From the NCBI RefSeq assembly GCF_001632775.1, contig NZ_CP015249.1:538686-602685 (forward strand): a stretch of DNA of 64,000 bases, in the 5' to 3' direction. The translations under genes and the position numbers were made by a program. Positions 23,838-31,851 of this stretch are shown here, one piece after another. The DNA is from Dokdonella koreensis DS-123 (GTDB taxonomy: Bacteria; Pseudomonadota; Gammaproteobacteria; Xanthomonadales; Rhodanobacteraceae). The notes under the pieces were generated by a model. The model worked only from the letters and a program-made list of their open reading frames with translations, had not been told where the DNA came from and did not search any database. Positions within the stretch are counted from its first letter, which is position 1. Every line of letters begins with the position of its first letter.

Positions 23838-25972
23838 CGTTCTTCTGGCGCCGCCTGTTGCCGGCCGTCGCGGTGCTGGCGCTGCTGCTCGGCTCGCTGA
23901 AGCTGGCCGAGGAGGCCACCGGCGGCAACGCGGCGCTGGCGCGCCAGTATCCGTGGGTACTCGGCGGCGCGCTGCTGGCCCTGGTCGTGCTGACGGTGGC
24001 CATCGGCCACCGGCTGTGGCGGTTGCGCGCGGACCTGGCGCGCGACGCGCCGGGCGCGCGGCTGGCGCGGCGCCTGCTGATCATGCTGGTGCTGCTGGCG
24101 GTGCCGCCGGTGGTGGTCGTCTACGGCTTCGCGTTGCGCTTCCTCAATGCGACCGTCGACACCTGGTTCAACCTGCCGCTGGAGCGTTCGCTGGACGACG
24201 CGCTGGAGATCGCGCGCATCGTCGTCGAGGAGCGGCTGCAGACGGCCGAGCTCGATACCGGCCTGGTCGCGCGCGATCTGGAGGGCATGCCCGAAGGGGA
24301 CCTGCAGACGGCCGTCGATAACGCCATCGACCGGCTCGACGCGCTCGAGCTGACCGTCTTCGGCGGCGATCGCCGCATCCTGGCGACCGCCAGTTCCGAT
24401 CCGCGCTTCCTCGATCCGCCGTTGCCGGACGCGGCCCTGCTGCTGCGGCTGTCGGCCGAGGGCCGCTACGCGGCGTCCGAGCCGCTCGGCGACCTGCTGG
24501 CGCTGCGCGTGGTGCTGCGCGTCGGCGGCACGCGGCCCGGCGGCGAGCGGCTGCTGCAGGCGCTGTTCGCGCTGCCCGACCGGCTGCAGCCGCTGACCCG
24601 CAGCGTGGAGACCGCCACGTTCCAGTACCAGCAGCTGAAGTTCCTGCGCGGCTCGCTGAAGCTGACGTTCGCCCTGATCCTGAGCTTCGTGCTGCTGCTG
24701 TCGGTGCTGTTCGCGGTGCTGGCGGCCTTCGGCGTGGCACGCCGCCTGGTGGCGCCGGTCGGCCGCCTGGTCGCCGCCACGCGTGCGGTCGGTGCGGGCC
24801 GCTACGACACGCCGCTGCCGCCGGCCAGCAACGACGAGCTGGGCTTCCTGGTGCGCTCGTTCGCGCAGATGACGCGCGAGCTGGAGCTGGCCGGCGCACA
24901 CGCGCGCAGCAGCGCGCAGGAATCGGAGCAGCAGCGCGGCTGGCTGGAGGCGGTGCTCGAGCGGCTGTCGGCCGGCGTGCTCGGCTTCGACCGCGACGGC
25001 AGCCTGCGCATCGCCAACCATGCCGCCGAGACGATCCTCGGCGTCAACCTGTCGCGCGCCAGCGGCCGCTCGCTGGCCGACATCCGCCGCCAATGGCCGC
25101 AACTGGCCGGATTCATCGAGCCCTTGGCGCGGCATCTGCGCGAGCGCCTGCGCGAATGGCGCGAGGAACTGGTCATCGAGACCGACGGCGGCCGCCGCGT
25201 GCTGATGCTGCGCGGCGCGGCGCTGCCGGGCGATGCCGGCTTCGTCGCGGTGTTCGACGACCTCACCGTGCTCAACCGCGCCGAGCGCGATGCCGCCTGG
25301 GGCGAGGTCGCGCGCCGGCTGGCGCACGAGGTCAAGAACCCGCTGACGCCGATCCAGCTGGCGGCCGAGCGGCTGCGCCGGCGGTTCCTGGGACGCATGC
25401 CGGCCGACGACAGCGAGCTGCTCGACCGCGCCACGCATACCATCGTCAGCCAGGTCGAGGCGCTCAAGACGATGGTCAACGCGTTCGGCGACTACGCGCG
25501 CCCGCAGCAGCTCTCGACGCGGCCGATCGCGCTGCACGCGCTGCTGGACGAGGTGCTGGACCTCTACGCCAACGACCAGCGCATCGCGCTGACGCGCGAC
25601 CTGGCCGAGGGCGAACCGCTGGTGCGTGCCGACGCGGTGCGTCTGCGCCAGGCCCTGCACAACCTGCTCAAGAACGCGCTCGAGGCGGTCGGCGAGGAGA
25701 TCAAGCCGCAGATCCAGGTCGCCACCCGCACGCTGCACGCGGACGGCGGCGACTGGGTCGAGCTGACGGTGGCGGACAACGGGCCCGGGCTGCCGCCGGA
25801 CTTCGGCGAGCGCTGGTTCGAGCCGTACACGACCAGCAAGGAGAAAGGCACCGGCCTGGGGCTGGCCGTGGTCAAGAAGATCGCCGAGGAGCACGGCGGC
25901 AGCGTCCGCGCGGTCAATCGCGAACGCGGCGGCGCGGAATTCGTGCTGCGGCTGCCGCTCGAGGCCGTCTAG
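23816..25972 (+). CDS. ntrY: NtrY-type membrane sensor histidine kinase
   Basis: 718 residues. Three N-terminal membrane helices (about residues 17-35, 42-62 and 80-105), a periplasmic sensor region to about 280, another helix (LTFALILSFVLLLSVLFAVL), HAMP (305-360), PAS (375-470), HisKA with the phospho-His in RLAHEVKNPLTPIQLAAERLRRRF (near residue 503), and HATPase_c with NLLKNALEAV, VADNGPGLP and GTGLGLAVVKKIAEEHGG. All catalytic motifs are intact. The cognate response regulator gene ntrX, normally next in this operon, is absent: the downstream neighbour is a convergent ABC permease gene. Confidence 0.93.
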   Translation: MDYRRGLTFFWRRLLPAVAVLALLLGSLKLAEEATGGNAALARQYPWVLGGALLALVVLTVAIGHRLWRLRADLARDAPGARLARRLLIMLVLLAVPPVVVVYGFALRFLNATVDTWFNLPLERSLDDALEIARIVVEERLQTAELDTGLVARDLEGMPEGDLQTAVDNAIDRLDALELTVFGGDRRILATASSDPRFLDPPLPDAALLLRLSAEGRYAASEPLGDLLALRVVLRVGGTRPGGERLLQALFALPDRLQPLTRSVETATFQYQQLKFLRGSLKLTFALILSFVLLLSVLFAVLAAFGVARRLVAPVGRLVAATRAVGAGRYDTPLPPASNDELGFLVRSFAQMTRELELAGAHARSSAQESEQQRGWLEAVLERLSAGVLGFDRDGSLRIANHAAETILGVNLSRASGRSLADIRRQWPQLAGFIEPLARHLRERLREWREELVIETDGGRRVLMLRGAALPGDAGFVAVFDDLTVLNRAERDAAWGEVARRLAHEVKNPLTPIQLAAERLRRRFLGRMPADDSELLDRATHTIVSQVEALKTMVNAFGDYARPQQLSTRPIALHALLDEVLDLYANDQRIALTRDLAEGEPLVRADAVRLRQALHNLLKNALEAVGEEIKPQIQVATRTLHADGGDWVELTVADNGPGLPPDFGERWFEPYTTSKEKGTGLGLAVVKKIAEEHGGSVRAVNRERGGAEFVLRLPLEAV

Positions 25973-25986
25973 CACGGCGCCTGCAC

Positions 25987-26018
25987 CACCCGGCCCGGGA
26001 AGCACCCGGGGCCGGGTG
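25987..26018. terminator. GC hairpin between convergent genes
   Basis: A 10-bp perfect stem, CACCCGGCCC (25987-25996) with GGGCCGGGTG (26009-26018), and an inner CGGG/CCCG pairing sits in the 55-bp gap between the ntrY and ybbP stop codons. There is no U-tract on either side, so it is at best a weak or Rho-assisted bidirectional terminator. Confidence 0.45.
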
Positions 26019-26027
26019 GGCAGCGGC

Positions 26028-28508
26028 TCAGCTGGCGCCGCGCAGCACCGTCACCGGCGGCGTGCGCGCGATGCGGCGCGTGCCGGCCAGACCGGCCAGC
26101 ATGACCAGGATCGTCGAGCCGATCGCGATCAGGCCGAGCGTGCCGAGCGGCGGCCAGTAGTCGGGCAGGCGAAACACCGTGCGCGCCAGCGCGATGCCGG
26201 TGGCGGCCGCACCGGCCGCCGCCACCACGCCGGCCAGCAGGCCCAGCGCGGCGAACTCGCCGAGCACGGCGGCGTTGAGCTGGCCGTTGTTGGCGCCCAG
26301 CGTGCGCAGCAGCGCGATCTCGAAGCGCCGCTCGTCCGCCGTCGCGGCCAGTGCGGCCAGCAGCACCAGCAGGCCGGCGACCAGGCTGAAGCCGAGCACC
26401 CAGGTCACCGCCGAGGAGACCCGCTCGATGATGTCGCGCACGCGGTCCAGGATCGCATTGATGTCCACCAGCGAGATGTTCGGCATCTCGCGCGACAGCG
26501 TGGCCAGGCCGGTCTGCGCCGGCGGCAGGTGGAAGCTGGCGATGAAGCTGTGCGGCAGGGTCGCGCCGTGCGCCGGGTCGAGCATCATGAAGAAGTTGAC
26601 GCGAAACGAATCCCAGTCCACCTCGCGTACGCTGGAAACCGTGGCGGTGATTTCCTGCTCGCCGATGCGCAGGGTCATCGTGTCGCCGAGCGCGAGCTTG
26701 AACATCTCGAACCAGCTCTGGTCGACCGACAGCTGCGGCGTGTCGCCGCCGCCACCGTGCCAGGTGCCCTGGACGATGCGGTTGGACGGCGGCACCTCGG
26801 CGCTCCAGGACACGCGCACCTCGCCCTCGATCCAGTTGCCGGCGCGCTCGTCGGTGAAATCGGCGGCCTGCGGCGGCTTGCCGTTGATCGCGACCAGCTT
26901 GCCGGCAGCCAGTGGCAGCAGGCTCAGGTTCTGCGCACCGAGTCCGGCCAGCCGCGTCTGGAAATCCGCGCGCTGGTCCGGCTGCACGTTCAGCACGAAG
27001 TAGTTGGGCGTGTCGGCCGGCAGGTCGGCACGCCAGCGTTCCAGCAGCGACGGCCCGACCACTGCCAGCAGGTCCAGCGCGGTCAGGCTGAGCGCCAAGG
27101 CGCCGACCTGGATCAGCGTCAGCGCACGCCGGCGCACGAGGTTGGCCAGGCCGAAGCGCAGCGCGCCGGGCAGCCGGCGGCCGCCGACGCGCAGCGCCTT
27201 GAGCAGAAGCACGGTCACCGCCAGCGTCGCCGCGGCGACGCCGAGCAGGCCGCCGCCGAGCACGCCGGCCAGCCGGCCCGAGCCGCTCTCGACCAGGATC
27301 AGCACCGCGCCGACCGCGAACGGCAGCAGGTACAGCGCGTCGAAGCGACGGATGCGGGTTTCCAGGTCGCGCCGGAACACGCGCATCGGCTCCACGTCGC
27401 GCAGGCGCAGCAGCGGAGGCAGGGCGAAGCCGAACAGCACGGCCAGGCCGATCACGAATGCCGAGGCCGCCGGGCCCCACGGCAGCGCCGGTGTGCTGCC
27501 CGGCAGCAGTTCGCGTGCGAACGCGAACGCCGCCTGCTGCAGGCCGAGGCCGAGTGCCGCGCCGATCAGGCAGGCCGGGATCGCCAGCAGGGCCAGCTCG
27601 AGCGTCAGCGCCAGCACGATCTCGCCGCGGCTGGCGCCCAGGCAGCGCAGCAGCGCGACCTCCTCGGTCTTGCGCCGGGCGAAGCGCTGGGCGGCCAGCG
27701 CGACGGCGATGCCGGCCAGCAGTGCGGCCAGCAGCGCGGCCAGGCGCAAGAAGCTCTCGCCGCGCTCGAACGCCGTACGCAGGTTCTGCTGGGCGTCCTC
27801 GACGGTCGTCAGCCGCGCTGCCGGCGGCAGGTGGGCGCGGGCCCAGCCGGCGTACCGTTCGACCGCAGCGGCATCGCCGGCGACCAGCAGGCGGTAGCTG
27901 GCGCGACTGCCCGGGCCGAGCAGTCCGGCCGACTCGGCGTCGGCCAGGCTCATCAGCACGGTCGGCGCGAACTGGAATACCGAGCCGCCGGGGGCGTTGA
28001 CGATCTCGCCGGCGATCGCCAGGTCGCGGCCACCGATCTGCAGCCGTTCGCCGACGCGGCGGCCCAGCCCGACCAGGACCGCGCGATCGGCATAGACCTC
28101 GCCGGACGCCGGTGCCGGTGCGGTGCGCTCGCCGCCGTCCGCGTCACGCACGTTCAGCGTGCCGCGCAGCGGGAAGGCCGGATCGACCGCGCGGATCTCG
28201 GTGAACTGGCTGGCGTCGCCGGCGAAGACGACGCTGGAGAACTCGACGATGCGGTTGGTCGCGAGGTTATCGGCGCGGGCCTGCTCGACGAACGGCTCGG
28301 GTACGGCGGCGCGGCGCGCGGCGACGCCGAGGTCGCCACCGAGCAGCTCGGAAGCGGAGGCGAGGATGGCGCTCTCGACGCGGCTGGCCAGCGTGCCGAC
28401 CGCCGCCAGCGCGGCCACGGCCAGCACCAGGGCGGCACCGAGCGTGGCCAGCTCGCCGTGGCGGAACTCCCGGCGCAGGCTGCGCGCGGCGAAGGCGAAC
28501 GGCTTCAT
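26028..28508 (-). CDS. ybbP: ABC transporter permease, FtsX-like (YbbP type)
   Basis: 826 residues with two FtsX-type blocks of four membrane helices each plus two extra central helices, and two periplasmic MacB-PCD-like domains; the N-terminus is FAFAARSLRREFRHGELATLGAALVLAVAALAAV. This is the size and topology of E. coli YbbP (804). It partners the ATPase encoded just upstream (4-nt overlap). YbbAP acts with TesA in ester or lipid processing in some reports, and the same gene arrangement occurs here. Confidence 0.93.
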   Translation of the reverse strand: MKPFAFAARSLRREFRHGELATLGAALVLAVAALAAVGTLASRVESAILASASELLGGDLGVAARRAAVPEPFVEQARADNLATNRIVEFSSVVFAGDASQFTEIRAVDPAFPLRGTLNVRDADGGERTAPAPASGEVYADRAVLVGLGRRVGERLQIGGRDLAIAGEIVNAPGGSVFQFAPTVLMSLADAESAGLLGPGSRASYRLLVAGDAAAVERYAGWARAHLPPAARLTTVEDAQQNLRTAFERGESFLRLAALLAALLAGIAVALAAQRFARRKTEEVALLRCLGASRGEIVLALTLELALLAIPACLIGAALGLGLQQAAFAFARELLPGSTPALPWGPAASAFVIGLAVLFGFALPPLLRLRDVEPMRVFRRDLETRIRRFDALYLLPFAVGAVLILVESGSGRLAGVLGGGLLGVAAATLAVTVLLLKALRVGGRRLPGALRFGLANLVRRRALTLIQVGALALSLTALDLLAVVGPSLLERWRADLPADTPNYFVLNVQPDQRADFQTRLAGLGAQNLSLLPLAAGKLVAINGKPPQAADFTDERAGNWIEGEVRVSWSAEVPPSNRIVQGTWHGGGGDTPQLSVDQSWFEMFKLALGDTMTLRIGEQEITATVSSVREVDWDSFRVNFFMMLDPAHGATLPHSFIASFHLPPAQTGLATLSREMPNISLVDINAILDRVRDIIERVSSAVTWVLGFSLVAGLLVLLAALAATADERRFEIALLRTLGANNGQLNAAVLGEFAALGLLAGVVAAAGAAATGIALARTVFRLPDYWPPLGTLGLIAIGSTILVMLAGLAGTRRIARTPPVTVLRGAS

Positions 28509-29194
28509 GCAGCCGCCTCCGCCAGGCGCCCGTCGCGCATGTGGACGGTGCGGGCGCAGCGTGCGGCCAGCTTCGGGTCGTGCGTCACCAGCACCAGGGT
28601 GGTGGCGTGCTCGCGGTTCAGAGCGAACAGCAGGTCGGTGACCGCCGCGCCGGTGCGCTGGTCGAGGTTGCCGGTCGGCTCGTCGGCGAACAGCAGCTCC
28701 GGTCCGTGCACGAAGGCGCGCGCCAGCGCGACGCGCTGCTGCTCGCCGCCGGAGAGCTGGTGCGGATAGTGGTGCAGGCGCTTGGCCAGGCCGACGTCGC
28801 CGAGGACCGCCTGGGCGCGCTGGCGGGCGTCGTCGCGGCCCTCCAGCTCCAGCGGCAGCATGACGTTCTCCTCGGCGCTGAGCGCGGGCAGCAGGTGGAA
28901 CGACTGGAACACGAAGCCGACCAGGCGCCGGCGCAGGCGCGCGCGCGCTTCCTCGTCGAGCGTGTCCAGGCGCTGGCCGGCCATCGTCACGGCGCCGGCG
29001 GTGGGCCGGTCGAGGCCGGCCAGCAGGCCGAGCAGCGTGGTCTTGCCCGAGCCGGAGGCGCCGACGATCGCCAGGCTGGCGCCGCGCTCGACCGCCAGGG
29101 TGACGTCGTCGAGGATCGTCAGGCGGCCGTCGGGCCCGTCGACGGCTTTGCTAAGCTTCTGCGCACTCAAGACGGTTGCGGAATCGATGGTCAT
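28505..29194 (-). CDS. ybbA: ABC transporter ATP-binding protein (YbbA type, MacB/LolD family)
   Basis: 229 residues. Walker A GASGSGKTTLL (about residue 43), Q-loop FVFQSFHLLPALSAEENV, signature LSGGEQQRVALARAF, Walker B LLFADEPTGNLD and H-loop LVTHDP are all intact. It drives the YbbP permease encoded after it. Its start codon overlaps the start region of tesA on the opposite strand, so the ribosome-binding sites and promoters must lie within each other's coding sequence. Confidence 0.95.
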   Translation of the reverse strand: MTIDSATVLSAQKLSKAVDGPDGRLTILDDVTLAVERGASLAIVGASGSGKTTLLGLLAGLDRPTAGAVTMAGQRLDTLDEEARARLRRRLVGFVFQSFHLLPALSAEENVMLPLELEGRDDARQRAQAVLGDVGLAKRLHHYPHQLSGGEQQRVALARAFVHGPELLFADEPTGNLDQRTGAAVTDLLFALNREHATTLVLVTHDPKLAARCARTVHMRDGRLAEAAA

Positions 29195-29819
29195 GCTGCG
29201 AGGTTTCCTGGTTGTCGTTTTGTTCGTGTGGGGCCTGGCACCGTGGCCGGCATCGGCGCGGGCCGCGCCGGGGCCGGTGCTGGTGCTCGGCGATTCGCTG
29301 TCGGCCGCCTACGGCATCCCGGCCGCCTCCGGCTGGGTCAGCCTGCTGACCGAGCGCCTGCGGACCGCTCCCGAATCGCGCGAGGTCGTCAACGCGTCGA
29401 TCAGCGGCGAGACCACCGCCGGTGGACTGGCGCGGCTGCCGAAGCTGCTGGCCGACCACCGGCCGGCCCTGGTGGTCGTCGAGCTGGGTGCGAACGACGC
29501 GCTGCGCGGCCTGCCGATCGCCGCGCCGCGCGAGAACCTGAGCCGCATCATCGAGCAGAGTCGGGAGGCCGGCGCGCGCGTGCTGCTGCTGGGCATCGAG
29601 ATTCCGGTCAACTACGGGCCGCAGTATCGCGACAGCCTGAGGGCCATGTATCGTGACTTGGCCGCGGATTTCAACCTGCCATTGGTCCCGTTCCTGCTCG
29701 ACGGCGTCGCCCTCGATCCGGACCTGATGCAGGCCGACGGCCTGCATCCGACGGCGGCGGCGCAGCCGACCCTGCTGGAGAACGTCTGGCCGGCGCTCGA
29801 GAAGGCGCTGGCGCGCTGA
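29187..29819 (+). CDS. tesA: Periplasmic arylesterase / acyl-CoA thioesterase I (SGNH family)
   Basis: 210 residues from the ATG at 29187, or 208 from the ATG at 29193. Signal peptide MLRGFLVVVLFVWGLAPWPASARA. SGNH blocks: VLGDSLSAAYG (catalytic Ser), ISGETTAGG (Gly), ELGANDALRG (Asn) and QADGLHPTAAAQP (Asp-His), so the enzyme should be active as thioesterase, esterase and lysophospholipase like E. coli TesA. It faces ybbA-ybbP exactly as in E. coli. Confidence 0.95.
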   Translation: MVMLRGFLVVVLFVWGLAPWPASARAAPGPVLVLGDSLSAAYGIPAASGWVSLLTERLRTAPESREVVNASISGETTAGGLARLPKLLADHRPALVVVELGANDALRGLPIAAPRENLSRIIEQSREAGARVLLLGIEIPVNYGPQYRDSLRAMYRDLAADFNLPLVPFLLDGVALDPDLMQADGLHPTAAAQPTLLENVWPALEKALAR

Positions 29820-29848
29820 CCGCGCCACGCGCGGCAGGGGGAAGAACC

Positions 29849-30847
29849 GTGATTGTTCGTTTGCTGCTCTGGATGATGCTGATGACCGCTGCCACCGCCG
29901 ATGCCGCCCGTCCCGCCAAGCCCGTCCTGCTGATCCACGGCGGTGCCGGCGTGATCCGTTCCACGCTCACGCCGCAGGTCGAGCAGGCGGTGAGGGCCGA
30001 TCTCGCCCGCGCGCTCGATGCCGGCTATGCCGTGCTCGAGGCCGGCGGCAGCGCCCTGGACGCGGTGGCCCGCGCGGTGGTGGTGCTGGAAGACTCCCCG
30101 CATTTCAACGCCGGCAAGGGCGCGGTGTTCACGCACGAGGGCCGCAACGAGCTGGACGCCTCGATCATGGACGGCGCCACGCGCCGCGCTGGTGCGGTGG
30201 CCGGCGTGCGGCACGTGCGCAACCCGGTGCTGCTGGCGCGCGCGGTGATGGACAAGTCACCGCACGTGCTGCTGATCGGCGAGGGCGCCGAGGCCTTCGG
30301 CAGGACGGTGGGCGGCATCGACTTCGTCGAACCGGCGTACTTCCACACCGACGAACGCTGGCGCCAGTTGCAGGAGGCGCTGCAGAAGGAGGCCGCGGGA
30401 CAGTCCTCTTCCCTGGGGCGCGCGATCCACTACGGCACGGTCGGCGCGGTGGCGCTCGACAGCCACGGCCGGCTGGCGGCCGCCACCTCGACCGGCGGCA
30501 TGACCAACAAGCGCTGGGGCCGCGTCGGCGACTCGCCGATCATCGGCGCCGGTACCTACGCCGATGCGCGCTGTGCGGTCTCGGCCACCGGCTGGGGCGA
30601 GTTCTTCATCCGCGCGACGGTCGCCCGCGACATTTGCGCCCGCGTGGAGTACGGCCGGCAGCCGCTGCTCAAGGCCGCACGCGCGGTGGTCATGGACACG
30701 ATCCCGGCGCTCGGCGGCGACGGTGGCGTGATCGCCGTCGATGCCGACGGCAACTTCACGCTGCCGTTCAACACCGACGGCATGTACCGCGGCTGGGTCG
30801 GCCGCGACGGCAAGGCACACGTGGCGATCCTCGCAGACGAGGACTGA
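29849..30847 (+). CDS. iaaA: Isoaspartyl peptidase / L-asparaginase (Ntn hydrolase)
   Basis: 332 residues, GTG start with a GGGGGAAG site 7 nt upstream. Signal peptide MIVRLLLWMMLMTAATADA, so the enzyme is exported, unlike the cytoplasmic E. coli IaaA. Plant-type asparaginase fold: LLIHGGAGV, LEAGGSALDAVARAVVVLEDSPHFNAGKGAVF and MDGATRRAGAVAGV. The autocleavage site is in HYGTVGAVALDSHG, where the Thr becomes the N-terminal nucleophile of the small subunit. STGGMTNKRWGRVGDSPIIGAGTYA is the typical start of that subunit. It hydrolyses beta-aspartyl dipeptides. Located 29 nt after tesA on the same strand. Confidence 0.94.
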   Translation: MIVRLLLWMMLMTAATADAARPAKPVLLIHGGAGVIRSTLTPQVEQAVRADLARALDAGYAVLEAGGSALDAVARAVVVLEDSPHFNAGKGAVFTHEGRNELDASIMDGATRRAGAVAGVRHVRNPVLLARAVMDKSPHVLLIGEGAEAFGRTVGGIDFVEPAYFHTDERWRQLQEALQKEAAGQSSSLGRAIHYGTVGAVALDSHGRLAAATSTGGMTNKRWGRVGDSPIIGAGTYADARCAVSATGWGEFFIRATVARDICARVEYGRQPLLKAARAVVMDTIPALGGDGGVIAVDADGNFTLPFNTDGMYRGWVGRDGKAHVAILADED

Positions 30848-30883
30848 GCGGCGAGGGCCGGCGGACCATCCGCGCGGCCGGCC

Positions 30884-31651
30884 TCAGACGAAGACGTTCT
30901 CCTCGAGCGGCAGCAGGTCGACGCCGCAGACCAGGCCTTCCACCCAGTCGATGAACCGCTGCACGTTCTCGTGCCCGGCGATCGGCAGGCCGTGCTGCGG
31001 CACGATCATGTCGATGTCGAGCTTGCGCGCGCGCCGCGCCCACCAGCGGCAGGCGCGGTTGGACGCCATGTAGCGGCGATGGAAGCCGGCCATCGCCGGG
31101 ATGTGGCGCGTGAAGTCGGCGACCGGCGCATAGGGCGCGTCGATCATCGAGGCGCCGAGATCGCCGCTGAACAGGATGCGGCTGATCGGGTCGTAGAACT
31201 GGAAGTTGCCGACGCTGTGCAGGAAATGCGCGGGCACCGCCTGCAACGTCGCGTTGCCGAGCGGGATCTCGCCGCCTTCGTCGGGCAGCAGCCGGTAGCG
31301 GTCGGCGCCGGTGTCCTTCTGGTAGTGCGGGACGCTGTGCGGGATGAAGCGGCCCCACAGGCGCGAGCAGACCACGCGCGCCGAGGTGTACATCAGCCAG
31401 CGGTCCACCGAGCCGATGATGTCCGGGTCCTGGTGCGAGGCGATGATCCAGGTCAGGTCGCGCGGCTGCACGTAGCGCGTCATCGCCAGGCTGAGCGGCG
31501 TGTAGAGCAGGGCGCCGCCGGGATCGATCAGGGCCGACTCGCCGCCGTGGATCACCAGGAACTGGTTCGCCTGCACGCCGTCGTCGCCGCGTACCAGGTC
31601 GTGGAAGGCCACGCACAGGTGGTCTCCCTTGCGGAACAGCTCGGTTGGCAT
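30884..31651 (-). CDS. MBL-fold protein related to the flavodiiron (ODP) domain
   Basis: 255 residues from the ATG at 31651; a longer in-frame start exists at a GTG 72 nt upstream but its sequence is low-complexity. The beta-lactamase fold carries LIDPGG, ASHQDPDIIGS (in place of HxExDH), HFLHSVGNFQFYD, LFSGDLGAS and VPQHGLP, the pattern of the oxygen-binding di-iron domain of FprA/ROO-type proteins. There is no flavodoxin domain, so it would need an external partner or act as a hydrolase or dioxygenase. Faces iaaA tail-to-tail. Confidence 0.85.
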   Translation of the reverse strand: MPTELFRKGDHLCVAFHDLVRGDDGVQANQFLVIHGGESALIDPGGALLYTPLSLAMTRYVQPRDLTWIIASHQDPDIIGSVDRWLMYTSARVVCSRLWGRFIPHSVPHYQKDTGADRYRLLPDEGGEIPLGNATLQAVPAHFLHSVGNFQFYDPISRILFSGDLGASMIDAPYAPVADFTRHIPAMAGFHRRYMASNRACRWWARRARKLDIDMIVPQHGLPIAGHENVQRFIDWVEGLVCGVDLLPLEENVFV

Positions 31652-31851
31652 GGCGTCGGATTCGCAGTCGCGGGGCTGCGCATTCTCGTCGCCGCGCGCT
31701 CCGTGGCGCTTGACGTGAGTCAACGATGCGGCCGGCTCGCGGCCGAGTGCCGGTGGGCCACGCGGACGAGAGCGGTCCGGTGTGCGGCCGAGGCAGGCCG
31801 CAGCGGGTCCGGGCGTGCCGGACCCGCTGTGCGGGGATCTGCGCCGGGCCG

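Noticed and set aside
23627-26005. 792-codon minus-strand open frame opposite the ntrY-type kinase gene
   Set aside because: Antisense shadow, Gln/Arg/Ala-rich without motifs; the plus strand encodes an intact kinase.
25987-26018. Hairpin as a possible attenuator or riboswitch for ybbP
   Set aside because: It lies downstream of both stop codons, so it can only act at 3' ends.
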